12,811 nucleotides of DNA from Albibeggiatoa sp964388965 (GTDB lineage: Bacteria > Pseudomonadota > Gammaproteobacteria > Beggiatoales > Beggiatoaceae). Positions 1 through 7,785 of this stretch are shown here, piece after piece. The stretch covers positions 1-12,811 of the forward strand of contig CAYMCP010000085.1 of assembly GCA_964388965.1 (NCBI GenBank), in the 5' to 3' direction. How positions within the stretch are numbered: position 1 is the stretch's first letter; every line of letters starts with the position of its first letter. Made by a program: the position numbers and the translations under genes. Below the pieces are notes generated by a model that was not told the DNA's origin, searched no databases, and saw only the letters and a list, made by a program, of their open reading frames with translations.

Positions 1-44
1 ATAATTACTAAGTTAGAAAAGTATAACTAAGTTTTCAATAGCTG

Positions 45-266
45 CTATCTAACCCTATTGTCTAAGCTATCAAATTTTTGGTCTTGCTGTTTCCATTTCT
101 CGTTGAGTTCACGATTTTGCTCTTCCCACTTGCGCGCCTGCTGTTCACGATCTTGACGTAATTCGTTCAGTATTTCGTGAAACCAATCTTTTGTTTCTCT
201 CTTGTGCTCGGCTAAATCGAATACCAATTTTTGTATTTGCGGGCTTTTATCTATTAATATTGGCAA
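45..266 (-). CDS. Truncated coiled-coil protein, possible gene remnant
   Basis: A 73-residue open frame that is very rich in charged residues and Gln. The second half (about residues 36-73) is a heptad-like coiled coil with the recurring pattern K-W-E-E-Q / K-W-K-Q-Q-D-Q-K-F. This composition resembles the N-terminal and central parts of DUF3782-type coiled-coil proteins, in which a helical region precedes a PD-(D/E)XK-like domain; that resemblance is from memory. The frame starts at a TTG directly after an in-frame stop, has no clear Shine-Dalgarno sequence, and ends at a TAG at 45-47. None of the three minus-strand frames carries a convincing continuation into positions 1-44. I read it as a fragment or decayed copy of a longer gene, but a genuinely short protein is not excluded. 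No function is assigned. Confidence 0.35.
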   Translation of the reverse strand: MPILIDKSPQIQKLVFDLAEHKRETKDWFHEILNELRQDREQQARKWEEQNRELNEKWKQQDQKFDSLDNRVR

Positions 267-301
267 TTGTTATAAAATTAACTGTTCAATTTGAGCACTG
301 T

Positions 302-322
302 CTATGTCTGAGTGTGACATAG
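302..322. repeat. 7-bp perfect inverted repeat
   Basis: CTATGTC (302-308) and GACATAG (316-322) are exact reverse complements around a 7-nt spacer. There is no T-run on either side, so it does not look like an intrinsic terminator. It lies in the gene-poor stretch 267-525, which otherwise holds only AT-rich sequence and the cbbM terminator. It could be a protein-binding dyad or chance. Confidence 0.35.
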
Positions 323-459
323 TCTATCCGATCCTGTTTCGCTATATTTTGGTGCATATATAATACTTAACTTAGTTGCTAAACGTGAACGTATGTAGCG
401 TGTTAAATACTGTATATCAATATAGTGTGGTGCACTTACAGTAGGAAATCAACGTGAAT

Positions 460-498
460 AAAAAAGGAATGCTCATCTAAATAAAACATTCCCTTTTT
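460..498 (-). terminator. Rho-independent terminator of cbbM
   Basis: On the plus strand GGAATG (466-471) pairs with CATTCC (487-492) around a 15-nt loop. The flanking AAAAA (461-465) and TTTTT (494-498) extend the stem, with one unpaired C at 493. Read on the minus strand, the stem ends in a run of six T. It begins 28 nt beyond the cbbM stop codon, so cbbM appears to be the last gene of its transcript. Confidence 0.8.
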
Positions 499-525
499 AA
501 AAAATCCAAAAATTAGGCTATAAAA

Positions 526-1905
526 TTATTTGTGTACACCCAACTTATCGCGCCAGCCTGGGAATAATGCGTCAGCGTCACCTGGGAATGATTCAAATGC
601 GCGTGCAAATTCTTTATGTTCTTTCGCCCATTCGATTGGGTCAGCCCCTGCTTTCCAGCATTCATAGGCTTGGCGTAATGAAGTTGCACCCGCCGCTGGA
701 CTATCAATGTGACCATAAGAACCACCACCTGCCGTATTAATAACATTACCATGACCTAAGTTTTCAAAGAAACCGGGTAAACGTAATGCGTTCATACCAC
801 CAGAAATAATTGGCGTAGTTGGTTTCATGCCGTACCATTTCTGATAATAAGCAGGTCCTTGGTATTCCTCACGTTCAATAATGTAGGCAATTTCACGGTC
901 ATCTTTACCGCCTTCCATTTTACCGTAGCCCATTGTGCCAACGTGGATACCTGATGCACCTTGTAAACGTGACATTTTCGCTAATACATAAGCACTATAA
1001 CCGCGTTTAGAGGAAGGAGATGTTACTGCGCCATGACCTGCACGGTGGTAGTGTAAATACTGACCAGGATAGTTACGACGCGCAGTTGTAACCATGCCAG
1101 GACCACCCACATAACCGTCAACTAAGAAAGCAACATGATCAGCAAATTCACCAAATGCTTCTAAAATGTAATCACCGCGCGCTAACATTTCGTAGTGATC
1201 ATCCGCTGTGATATTTGCTGAGAAAATTTTAGCTTCACCTGTTTCGTCTTGCGCACGTTTCATTGCGTCAACGACTAAAGGAATCACTTTTTTCATTGGG
1301 CAGAAAACTTGGTTGCCTTGAGGCTCATCATTCTTAATGAAATCACCACCTAACCAAAATTGATAAGCTGCTTGTGCAAATGGCTCAGGGCGTAAACCCA
1401 ATTTAGGTTTAATAATTGTACCCGCGATGTAACCACCGTCTACTAATGGGCGACCCAATAAACGCCACATGTCAGAAATATCTACAGAAGGTCCATCAAA
1501 TAATTGGATTGCACGCTCTGGCATATAGAAATCGTACATTTTCGCATGTTCGATGTCGCCCATACCTTGGTTATTACCAATCGTTAAAGTAAGGAAAGAT
1601 ACCAACATCATACGACCATCTCTAACATTACGGTCAAACAAATCAATTGGATAAGCGATACGCATCTCTTCAGTTGCTTCGTCAACATGATAAACGATTG
1701 CATCAACGCCTTTGGTGAAATCATCCGTTGTGGAAACTTCTACATTCGTACCCGTTGAGGACTCTGCTGCAAAATGAGCTGCTGCCTCAATGTAACCATA
1801 ACCTGCTTTAGGCTTCATTTTATAAGCACATAAAACATGTTTACCACCTGAGATTAAATCTTCTTCTTTTAAGCTCAAATCAGCGTAACGGCTTGATTGA
1901 TCCAT
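526..1905 (-). CDS. cbbM: Ribulose-1,5-bisphosphate carboxylase/oxygenase, form II (CbbM)
   Basis: Form II RuBisCO large subunit, a cytoplasmic enzyme that adds CO2 to ribulose bisphosphate in the Calvin cycle and works without small subunits. The 459 residues are full length and align with Rhodospirillum rubrum numbering without offset. Visible catalytic residues are E48, N111, K166 (in GTIIKPK), the carbamylated K191 with metal ligands D193 and E194 (in GGDFIKNDEPQGNQ), H287 and R288, H321, the loop-6 lysine K329 (in GYGKMEGG) and S368. The N-terminal domain covers about residues 1-140 and the TIM barrel the rest. The ATG is preceded by AAGGAG at 1913-1918 with 7 nt spacing. cbbR is divergent upstream and a terminator follows, so it is probably monocistronic and CbbR-activated. 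No cbbQ or cbbO follows in the window. Everything expected for an active enzyme is present. Confidence 0.99.
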   Translation of the reverse strand: MDQSSRYADLSLKEEDLISGGKHVLCAYKMKPKAGYGYIEAAAHFAAESSTGTNVEVSTTDDFTKGVDAIVYHVDEATEEMRIAYPIDLFDRNVRDGRMMLVSFLTLTIGNNQGMGDIEHAKMYDFYMPERAIQLFDGPSVDISDMWRLLGRPLVDGGYIAGTIIKPKLGLRPEPFAQAAYQFWLGGDFIKNDEPQGNQVFCPMKKVIPLVVDAMKRAQDETGEAKIFSANITADDHYEMLARGDYILEAFGEFADHVAFLVDGYVGGPGMVTTARRNYPGQYLHYHRAGHGAVTSPSSKRGYSAYVLAKMSRLQGASGIHVGTMGYGKMEGGKDDREIAYIIEREEYQGPAYYQKWYGMKPTTPIISGGMNALRLPGFFENLGHGNVINTAGGGSYGHIDSPAAGATSLRQAYECWKAGADPIEWAKEHKEFARAFESFPGDADALFPGWRDKLGVHK

Positions 1906-1958
1906 ACTTCAACTCCTTATGTGAGATTTGTACATGTTGTTTGTGTTGCACAGGTGCT

Positions 1959-2050
1959 ACTATAATAAGAATCATGTATAATTAAAAATTATATATTATG
2001 ATTCTTTTCATAAGAAAAAATTATGATTTATAGATAAAAAAATCTTTATC
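1959..2050. promoter_or_regulatory. cbbM/cbbR divergent control region with CbbR-like dyads
   Basis: The best LysR-type box is TTATGA-N6-TCATAA at 1996-2013, a perfect 6-bp dyad. It sits within a larger inverted repeat in which AAGAATCAT (1967-1975) matches ATGATTCTT (1998-2006) exactly; inside that, TATAATT (1977-1983) and AATTATA (1987-1993) form a further dyad. TTATGATT recurs directly at 2021-2028, and GATAAA/TTTATC (2033-2038 and 2045-2050) makes another small dyad. A possible minus-strand -10 for cbbM is TATAGT (1959-1964) or TATTAT (1962-1967), without a good -35, as expected for an activator-dependent promoter. Known: CbbR binds T-N11-A type dyads between cbbR and its target operon. 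Which of these dyads is bound is inference. Confidence 0.55.
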
Positions 2051-2173
2051 CATACATCAATAAAATCTAGTAAAAGGTACTTTAAACTTTTTTCAGCAAA
2101 TGAAAAGTTAAAATTTTTAATTTTTTTTATTAATATATTTTATAGGTTTGTAAAATTTGATAAGGAATTATTT

Positions 2174-3094
2174 ATGTATATGACTTTACGCCAATTAACT
2201 CTATTTGAGGCGGTGGCGCGTCACTTGAGTTTTACTCGCGCCGCAGCAGAAATGTGTTTAACACAGCCTGCGGTTTCGACCCAGATTAAGCAACTTGAAA
2301 GTCATATTGGTACGTCTTTATTCGAGCAAATTGGCAAAAAAGTGTACCTTACCCAAGCAGGTAAGGAATTGTATGAGGCTTGTCATGATATTTTTGGGCG
2401 AATTGAAACCTTAGAAATGACGCTTAATGAATTGCAAGGCACGGTCAAAGGTACGCTTAAAGTTTCAGTCGTTACTACAGCTACTTATTTTATACCGCAT
2501 ATTCTTAGCACTTTTCTCAAACGCTATCCTGAAGTTAATATTCGTTTAAACGTCACTAATCGTAATCAGATTTTGCGACGCTTGGCTGCCAATGAGGATG
2601 ATTTAGTTATCATGGGTCAAGTGCCTGAGCAACTCAACGTTAAAGTTCATCAGTTTTTAGATAACCCATTGGTTGTGCTCGCTAAATCTGATCATCCACT
2701 GGCAAATAATAAAGATATTCCGTTAGAAAAATTAGCCCATGAAATCTTTTTAGTACGCGAGCATGGCTCTGGTACACGTTTGGCGATGGAGCGATGTTTT
2801 GAAGAACACAATTTAACCCTAAGAACAGGTATGGAATTAGGCAGCAGTGAGGCAATTAAACAAGGTGTGATTGCGGGTTTAGGTTTATCTGTGCTGTCGC
2901 GCCATACTTTGTCTTTAGAGCTAGCAGCGAATATGATTGTTGTTTTAGATGTAAAAAATTTTCCGTTAATGCGTCATTGGTATGCCGTGCATCTGACTGA
3001 AAAAAAATTATCTCTAGTAGCACGTACATTCTTGGATTTTCTCATCACTGATACTAAAGGGATTGTACAAAAAATTGATGTTCACCATTCGTGA
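2174..3094 (+). CDS. cbbR: LysR-family transcriptional regulator CbbR
   Basis: LysR-type regulator of 306 residues, the usual family length. The winged helix-turn-helix occupies about residues 4-63; LSFTRAAAEMCLTQPAVSTQ is the helix-turn-helix core, followed by the linker helix. The LysR substrate-binding domain covers about residues 90-295 and would sense a metabolite. The N-terminal TLRQLTLFEAVARHLSFTRAA pattern split around residue 20 is typical of CbbR. AAGGA at 2162-2166 stands 7 nt before the first ATG; the second ATG two codons later fits the spacing less well. Its place head-to-head with cbbM supports a role as cbbM activator and autoregulator, binding the shared intergenic region. 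No clear hairpin terminator follows; 3095-3215 contains only weak AATTC-rich dyads. Confidence 0.94.
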   Translation: MYMTLRQLTLFEAVARHLSFTRAAAEMCLTQPAVSTQIKQLESHIGTSLFEQIGKKVYLTQAGKELYEACHDIFGRIETLEMTLNELQGTVKGTLKVSVVTTATYFIPHILSTFLKRYPEVNIRLNVTNRNQILRRLAANEDDLVIMGQVPEQLNVKVHQFLDNPLVVLAKSDHPLANNKDIPLEKLAHEIFLVREHGSGTRLAMERCFEEHNLTLRTGMELGSSEAIKQGVIAGLGLSVLSRHTLSLELAANMIVVLDVKNFPLMRHWYAVHLTEKKLSLVARTFLDFLITDTKGIVQKIDVHHS

Positions 3095-3215
3095 TCTTAA
3101 TATTACGCGCAAAAAATTCTCATTGTGTAAGAATTCGCGAAATTCAATTTAACTGGTAGGCGTGAATCAATTCTAAATTGCGAATTGTTATTAAATTACG
3201 GTTAATTATTCAGAG

Positions 3216-3249
3216 CTGTCATACTGATGTCATACTCCTCTTGTACTTT
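3216..3249 (+). promoter_or_regulatory. Pho-box-like element upstream of the phosphate-binding protein gene
   Basis: CTGTCAT (3216-3222) and ATGTCAT (3227-3233) are direct repeats with an 11-nt period and a 4-nt spacer, close to the PhoB consensus of two CTGTCAT repeats. A weak -10 candidate, TACTTT, lies at 3244-3249, 10 nt beyond the second repeat, in the position expected when PhoB replaces the -35 element. The start codon of the downstream gene is about 70 nt further on. PhoB control is inferred from the site and from the identity of the gene. Confidence 0.65.
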
Positions 3250-3320
3250 ACGAGTAGCTGAAAGCAGAAAAAATTTTGCATCATTCAGCTAAAATTGAAC
3301 CAATGGGAGATTGTATCGTA

Positions 3321-4286
3321 ATGAGAAAGTTATTTGCTACAGCAAGTTTTGTTGCTGCAACAATGTTCGCGGCACCCAGTTTCGCGGGCGGTGTCGATCC
3401 AAGTATGCCAGATTACACAAAAGTCAGTGGCGTTTCTGGTAATTTATCAAGCATAGGCTCTGATACACTAGCCAATTTAATGACATTGTGGGCAGAGGAA
3501 TTTAAAAAACAATATCCTAGTGTCAATATCCAAATTCAAGCGGCTGGTTCCTCTACAGCACCTCCAGGATTAACTGAAGGTACAAGTAACTTTGGTCCTA
3601 TGAGTCGTCAAATGAAAGACAAAGAAATACAATCATTTGAAAAGAAATTCAACTACAGTCCAACAGCAATTCGCGTTGCGATTGACCAACTCGCAGTTTA
3701 TGTGCACAAGGACAACCCAATTGAAGGTTTAACAATTCCACAAGTAGATGCAATTTTCTCAGAAACTCGTAAATGTGGTCACAAATCAGAAATTAATACT
3801 TGGGGTGATGTTGGTTTAACTGGTGAATGGGCAAGTAGACCAATGCAAATATATGGTCGCAATTCTGTATCTGGTACTTATGGTTACTTTAAACAACACG
3901 CTTTATGTAAAGGTGATTTCAAAAAAATAGTGAACGAACAACCCGGTTCTGCATCTGTTGTACAATCAATTAGTTCCTCTTTGAACGGTGTTGGTTATTC
4001 AGGTATCGGTTACAAAACCTCTGGTGTAAAACCTGTTGCACTCGCTAAAAAAGAAGGTATGCCTTTTATCCCTGCAACCGAAGAGATGGCAATTAATGGT
4101 AAATTCCCATTATCTCGCTTCTTATACGTCTATGTAAACAAAAAACCAAATGAGCCATTACCACCTTTAGAAAGAGAATTCCTCAAATTGGTATTATCTA
4201 AAACGGGTCAAGAAGTTGTTGTAAAAGATGGCTATGTACCTTTACCTATGAAAGTAATTGAAGCTGAATTAGCTAAACTCGATTAA
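3321..4286 (+). CDS. PstS-family phosphate ABC transporter substrate-binding protein
   Basis: Periplasmic binding protein of the PstS / PBP-like family, expected to capture phosphate for an ABC importer. The chosen ATG gives 321 residues and follows GGGAGA (3305-3310) by 10 nt. The open frame extends 15 codons further upstream to a TTG, but the chosen start gives a clean signal peptide: MRK, a hydrophobic stretch, then cleavage near SFA|GG around residue 22. Ligand-binding hallmarks are GSDTL near residue 47, AGSSTAPPGL near residue 75 and GRNSVSGTYGYF near residue 180. Two Cys, in RKCGH and HALCKG, could form a disulfide. pstC, pstA and pstB are not adjacent. A Pho-box-like site precedes it and a strong terminator follows, so it is probably transcribed alone under phosphate limitation. 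Another small oxyanion as ligand is not excluded. Confidence 0.85.
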   Translation: MRKLFATASFVAATMFAAPSFAGGVDPSMPDYTKVSGVSGNLSSIGSDTLANLMTLWAEEFKKQYPSVNIQIQAAGSSTAPPGLTEGTSNFGPMSRQMKDKEIQSFEKKFNYSPTAIRVAIDQLAVYVHKDNPIEGLTIPQVDAIFSETRKCGHKSEINTWGDVGLTGEWASRPMQIYGRNSVSGTYGYFKQHALCKGDFKKIVNEQPGSASVVQSISSSLNGVGYSGIGYKTSGVKPVALAKKEGMPFIPATEEMAINGKFPLSRFLYVYVNKKPNEPLPPLEREFLKLVLSKTGQEVVVKDGYVPLPMKVIEAELAKLD

Positions 4287-4314
4287 TTAACTGTCTTTTC
4301 TTAAAAATTTGTCT

Positions 4315-4337
4315 AGCCCCATTATGGGGCTTTTTTT
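4315..4337 (+). terminator. Strong rho-independent terminator
   Basis: AGCCCC (4315-4320) and GGGGCT (4326-4331) form a perfect 6-bp stem around the loop ATTAT, followed by six more T. It begins 28 nt after the stop of the phosphate-binding protein gene and separates it from the TPR-CHAT gene. Confidence 0.95.
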
Positions 4338-4347
4338 ATGCCAATGG

Positions 4348-4451
4348 TTCGGACACTTTTTTAAAGCATATAATAAAATCAATAACTTACGAAAGAACAC
4401 TTATATTTGTAACTTATTGAAATATTTAATAATTCACAAAAACTGTCCGAA
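4348..4451. repeat. 104-bp palindromic interspersed element, copy 1
   Basis: Terminal inverted repeats TTCGGACA (4348-4355) and TGTCCGAA (4444-4451) are exact reverse complements. A second nested dyad inside pairs TCAATAACTTAC (4379-4390) with GTAACTTATTGA (4409-4420), 11 of 12 positions matching, around an 18-nt loop. The left half, ACTTTTTT then TATAATAAAATCAAT (4369-4383), recurs at 11062-11088. The element carries no gene. It lies between the terminator at 4315-4337 and the start of the TPR-CHAT gene. It looks like a small MITE-like or REP-like element; no transposase is visible and no target-site duplication is clear. Confidence 0.6.
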
Positions 4452-4593
4452 GTATTGTTATGCGTATAGAAATATAAAATTTGCTGTAAAATCATTCAGA
4501 AAAAAACTTCATGACTTTTCTTCCAAATATCCAAATTGATCAAGAATGTAGTAATATAACAAACAACTAGTTTATTTCTACTTGGAGTAGTTT

Positions 4594-6798
4594 ATGAAAC
4601 AATTGTACTTTTTAATATTTATGAGTCTATTCAGCAATGTAGGAGCTGCTGAACCGACTGATATGAGTTGTAGTGTGACCTCTCAAGAACAACAGTTAAT
4701 TGAAAATCTCGATTTAGATCAAACTGAAACCCAAACTCTAATAGATCAAGCGACACGCTTACAAGCACAAGGTCATTATGTTGCGTCCATCGAAATTTTA
4801 AAATATTTATTAAACGACACAACCAAGCTATCGCCTGAACAAAAAGTATTACTACACAGCCGTTTAGGGGACGCTTATCTTGCCATTCAACAATTAGACA
4901 ACGCTCAAACAGAAATTGAAATCAGTTTAGAAATGGCAAAACAAATCCAACAGCCTGAAATATTAGCGCATGTTTATAACAACTTAGGAAATTTCTACGC
5001 TGTGAGTAAACAGTATAGATTTGCACAAGATGCTTATGAGCAAGCAATTGCATTCGCCCGGCAAAATGAAAATTTATACAGCCAGATTTTAATCAATAAA
5101 GTCCGAACGTATTTAAAACAAAATGCCACGATGGAAAGCGTCAAAACATTAAAAATCGCGCTTGAACATACCGAAAAAAATTTTAATGATTCAACTAGAG
5201 CATTCCGATTATTATCATTAGCTCAATTAGGATTAATGATACACAAACAGTTACCTGAATATCAAAATTTGGTTTATGACATTTTACAGCAAGCTTTGGC
5301 ATTAGTTAAAAAAGGTGCTGATAAAAAACTGCGCGCTTATGCACACGGTTATTTAGGGCAATTGTATGAGCAAGCCAATCGTTACCAAGAAGCGATGTAT
5401 CTCACACATCAAGCGATTTTTTTATCTCAAGAAATGCCTGATTTACAATATCGCTGGGAATGGCAACGCGGACGAATTTTATTAGCACAAAATGATATTG
5501 ATGGTGCATTAATCGCTTATCGCCGTGCATTAGAGTATTTACAGCCTATCCGCGCCGGCTTATCCAACGGACAACGTGATGTAAATGGTGTGTTTTTAGA
5601 GCGGATTCGTCCGGTTTATTTCGGTTTGTCCGACATATTATTGCGTAAAGCGACTTTGAGTCATGATGAAGAGGAAAAACAATCACTATTATCCCAAGCG
5701 GTTGATACAATAGAAAAATTAAAAGTAGCTGAATTACAAGATTATTTTCAAGATGAATGTGTTACAGCAAAGGGCTTAAATACTGTTACCGCTGAAACGT
5801 CACATTTACGAAATACAGCAATTTTTTATCCCATATTATTACCAGAACGAACTGAATTATTGTTAAGCGTACAGGAAAAAATGTATCAAGTTACCGTACC
5901 AGTTGATTTAGAAACGATGCAGCAGACAATCCTTACTTTTCAACAAAATTTACAAATTAGAACGCATCGCAGTTACTTTCGGCAAGCTTGGAAATTGTAT
6001 GAATGGTTAATTAAACCTTTAGAATCAATATTGATAAAACATGAAATTAACACGATAGTATTTATTCCAGATGGCGCGTTGCGTATGATTCCACTCAGTG
6101 CTTTGCATGATAAAAAACAATTTTTAATCGAAAAATACGCAATTGCAACAACGCCAAGTTTAGATTTGACGACTCCAGCTCCGCTGCCGCGCAATAATTT
6201 AAGTATTTTGTTAAATGGTTTATCTGAAAGTGTACAAGGTTTTGCTGCTTTGCCCAATGTACCGGATGAAATTACGAATATTAGTAGCTTATTTAAACAA
6301 AGCTCGGTGTTGCTAGATAAATCTTTTTCAATTGGTGAGGTGAATAATTCATTACAAAAAATGCCTTTTGTTATTATTCATATCGCTTCGCATGGTCAAT
6401 TTAGTCCTAATCCAAAAGATACTTTTTTATTGACTTATGATGATAAAATAACAATGGATAGATTAGAAAACATGTTATCTTTTAATGAATTCAGAGAAAG
6501 TACAGTTGAATTATTGACTTTGAGCGCATGTCAAACGGCGGTAGGTGATGAACGTGCTGCATTAGGTTTGGCTGGAGTTGCGATTAAGGCGGGTGCACGT
6601 AGTGCTTTGGCAAGCTTGTGGTTCGTAAATGATGTGGCAACAGCAAATTTAATTACGGATTTTTACAAGTATATGCAAGATGATGATATAACTAAAGCTG
6701 AGGCATTGCGCCGCGCACAAATTTCTTTGACACAACAGCGTGATTTCCAACATCCCGTATTCTGGGCACCATTTTTATTGATCGGCAATTGGTTGTAA
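4594..6798 (+). CDS. Exported TPR-repeat protein with C-terminal CHAT protease domain
   Basis: A 734-residue protein with a short signal peptide (MKQLYFLIFMSLFSNVGA, cleavage near residue 18-19), so it should act outside the cytoplasm. TPR-like helical repeats fill about residues 45-320; clear units start near 87, 126, 248 and 288 (for example YNNLGNFYAVSKQYRFAQDA). The CHAT domain covers about residues 460-733, including the conserved FIPDGALRMIPLSALHD segment (490-506). The caspase-like dyad is intact: H600 in HIASHGQF and C646 in LSACQTA. The end, FWAPFLLIGNW, is typical of CHAT proteins. TTGGAG ends 6 nt before the ATG. CHAT proteins are clan CD cysteine-peptidase-like, and TPR-CHAT pairs include separase relatives and the Csx29 protease, but this one is not next to any CRISPR or effector gene. 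Its substrate is unknown. It appears to be a single-gene transcript. Confidence 0.93.
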   Translation: MKQLYFLIFMSLFSNVGAAEPTDMSCSVTSQEQQLIENLDLDQTETQTLIDQATRLQAQGHYVASIEILKYLLNDTTKLSPEQKVLLHSRLGDAYLAIQQLDNAQTEIEISLEMAKQIQQPEILAHVYNNLGNFYAVSKQYRFAQDAYEQAIAFARQNENLYSQILINKVRTYLKQNATMESVKTLKIALEHTEKNFNDSTRAFRLLSLAQLGLMIHKQLPEYQNLVYDILQQALALVKKGADKKLRAYAHGYLGQLYEQANRYQEAMYLTHQAIFLSQEMPDLQYRWEWQRGRILLAQNDIDGALIAYRRALEYLQPIRAGLSNGQRDVNGVFLERIRPVYFGLSDILLRKATLSHDEEEKQSLLSQAVDTIEKLKVAELQDYFQDECVTAKGLNTVTAETSHLRNTAIFYPILLPERTELLLSVQEKMYQVTVPVDLETMQQTILTFQQNLQIRTHRSYFRQAWKLYEWLIKPLESILIKHEINTIVFIPDGALRMIPLSALHDKKQFLIEKYAIATTPSLDLTTPAPLPRNNLSILLNGLSESVQGFAALPNVPDEITNISSLFKQSSVLLDKSFSIGEVNNSLQKMPFVIIHIASHGQFSPNPKDTFLLTYDDKITMDRLENMLSFNEFRESTVELLTLSACQTAVGDERAALGLAGVAIKAGARSALASLWFVNDVATANLITDFYKYMQDDDITKAEALRRAQISLTQQRDFQHPVFWAPFLLIGNWL

Positions 6799-6921
6799 TA
6801 TTTTTAATCTAATAGTACAGTTTTTTGAATCCGTATTCTAAGCGTCTGTGGATTTCATCTCGCGCCGCGCAACTTTAATTATTTGTGTGAAAATTATTAA
6901 CAATAACATACTGAATTAAAT

Positions 6922-7683
6922 ATGTTTTCTCGTCTAAAAGAAGAAATTAATTGCGTTTTTGAGCGCGATCCAGCAGCAAGAAATAGTTTTGAAGTTTTAA
7001 CCACGTATCCGGGTTTGCACGCTATTTTATTCCACCGTCTTAATCATAAATTATGGCGAGCGGGTTGGTTTTGGCTTGGGCGTATTCTCTCCACTTTTGC
7101 ACGTTGGTTGACAGGTGTTGAAATCCATCCGGGGGCGACGATTGGTAAACGATTTTTTATTGATCATGGTATGGGGATTGTTATCGGCGAAACCGCAGAA
7201 ATTGGTGACGATTGCACTTTGTATCATGGGGTAACTTTGGGCGGTACAAGTTGGAAAAAAGGTAAACGCCACCCAACGTTAGGATGTGATGTCGTTGTTG
7301 GTGCTGGTGCAAAGGTATTAGGTCCTATTTATGTAGGCGATGGGGCGCGTATCGGCTCGAATGCAGTGGTAACTAAAGATGTACCCGCTGGTGCAACTGT
7401 GGTTGGTATTCCTGCGCGAGTGGTGAAAATTGATAAAGATTATGTGACAACACACAAAAAAATGATTGAACAGAAAATCTTTGACGCTTACGGTATGCCA
7501 ATGGACACGCCTGATATTGACCCAATACAACACGCAATTGACCACATGTTAGATGATATTGATCTGATTGATCAGAAAATACAGGCTATGTGTCATGCGC
7601 TAAAAGTAATGGGTTATGAAGATAAATCTAAAATTTTAGAATCTTGTCAAATTCGCACCAAACAGTCACTTGAGGAAGATTAA
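6922..7683 (+). CDS. cysE: Serine O-acetyltransferase CysE
   Basis: Transfers acetyl from acetyl-CoA to L-serine, giving O-acetylserine for cysteine synthesis in the cytoplasm. At 253 residues it belongs to the shorter CysE class. An N-terminal helical region (about 1-60) is followed by a left-handed beta-helix of hexapeptide repeats (about 66-170). The catalytic His is H82 in IDHGMGIVIGET; its acidic partner position is E67 in VEIHPGA, where E. coli has Asp143, and Glu is normal in the short class. The CoA-site motif KRHPTLG is at 115-121. The C-terminal tail (about 175-253) is helical, with many charged residues. No good Shine-Dalgarno precedes the ATG. It is followed after 102 nt by bioB, which has its own candidate promoter, so co-transcription is uncertain. 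Feedback inhibition by cysteine is a family property not visible here. Confidence 0.96.
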   Translation: MFSRLKEEINCVFERDPAARNSFEVLTTYPGLHAILFHRLNHKLWRAGWFWLGRILSTFARWLTGVEIHPGATIGKRFFIDHGMGIVIGETAEIGDDCTLYHGVTLGGTSWKKGKRHPTLGCDVVVGAGAKVLGPIYVGDGARIGSNAVVTKDVPAGATVVGIPARVVKIDKDYVTTHKKMIEQKIFDAYGMPMDTPDIDPIQHAIDHMLDDIDLIDQKIQAMCHALKVMGYEDKSKILESCQIRTKQSLEED

Positions 7684-7723
7684 TTTTTTTCTCATTTTTT
7701 CCTTGTGGCTGAATAATGTATGC

Positions 7724-7752
7724 TTGGCAAACATGAATCATAATGCTAGCAT
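7724..7752 (+). promoter_or_regulatory. Candidate sigma-70 promoter for bioB
   Basis: TTGGCA (7724-7729) as -35 and TAGCAT (7747-7752) as -10, with an ideal 17-nt spacer. They match the consensus hexamers at 5 of 6 and 4 of 6 positions. The bioB ATG is 34 nt beyond the -10. No BirA operator-like dyad is seen. Confidence 0.5.
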
Positions 7753-7785
7753 CTTGTCGTAATTCATAATCCATAAATAATCACA

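Noticed and set aside
7..33. Direct repeat ACTAAGTT (7-14 and 26-33) with an inverted AACTTAGTT at 369-377, flanking the truncated ORF
   Set aside because: It is only 8-9 bp of AT-rich sequence. It could mark an insertion boundary but is too short to separate from chance.
3100..3190. AATTC-rich dyads after cbbR (for example CAATTC 3168-3173 with GAATTG 3182-3187)
   Set aside because: Stems are short and AT-rich and lack a following T-run, so I do not call a terminator.
3276..3320. Upstream TTG start for the phosphate-binding protein
   Set aside because: It would place 15 polar residues before the signal peptide; the ATG at 3321 has GGGAGA before it and gives a standard signal sequence.
4309..4539. 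76-aa plus-strand open frame
   Set aside because: It runs through the intrinsic terminator and the palindromic repeat, has no Shine-Dalgarno and reads as low-complexity Lys/Tyr/Asn sequence.
5973..6257. 94-aa minus-strand frame inside the CHAT gene
   Set aside because: It is an antisense shadow of a well-supported CHAT domain with no start signal. Other antisense frames in cbbM, cysE and bioB were dropped for the same reason.
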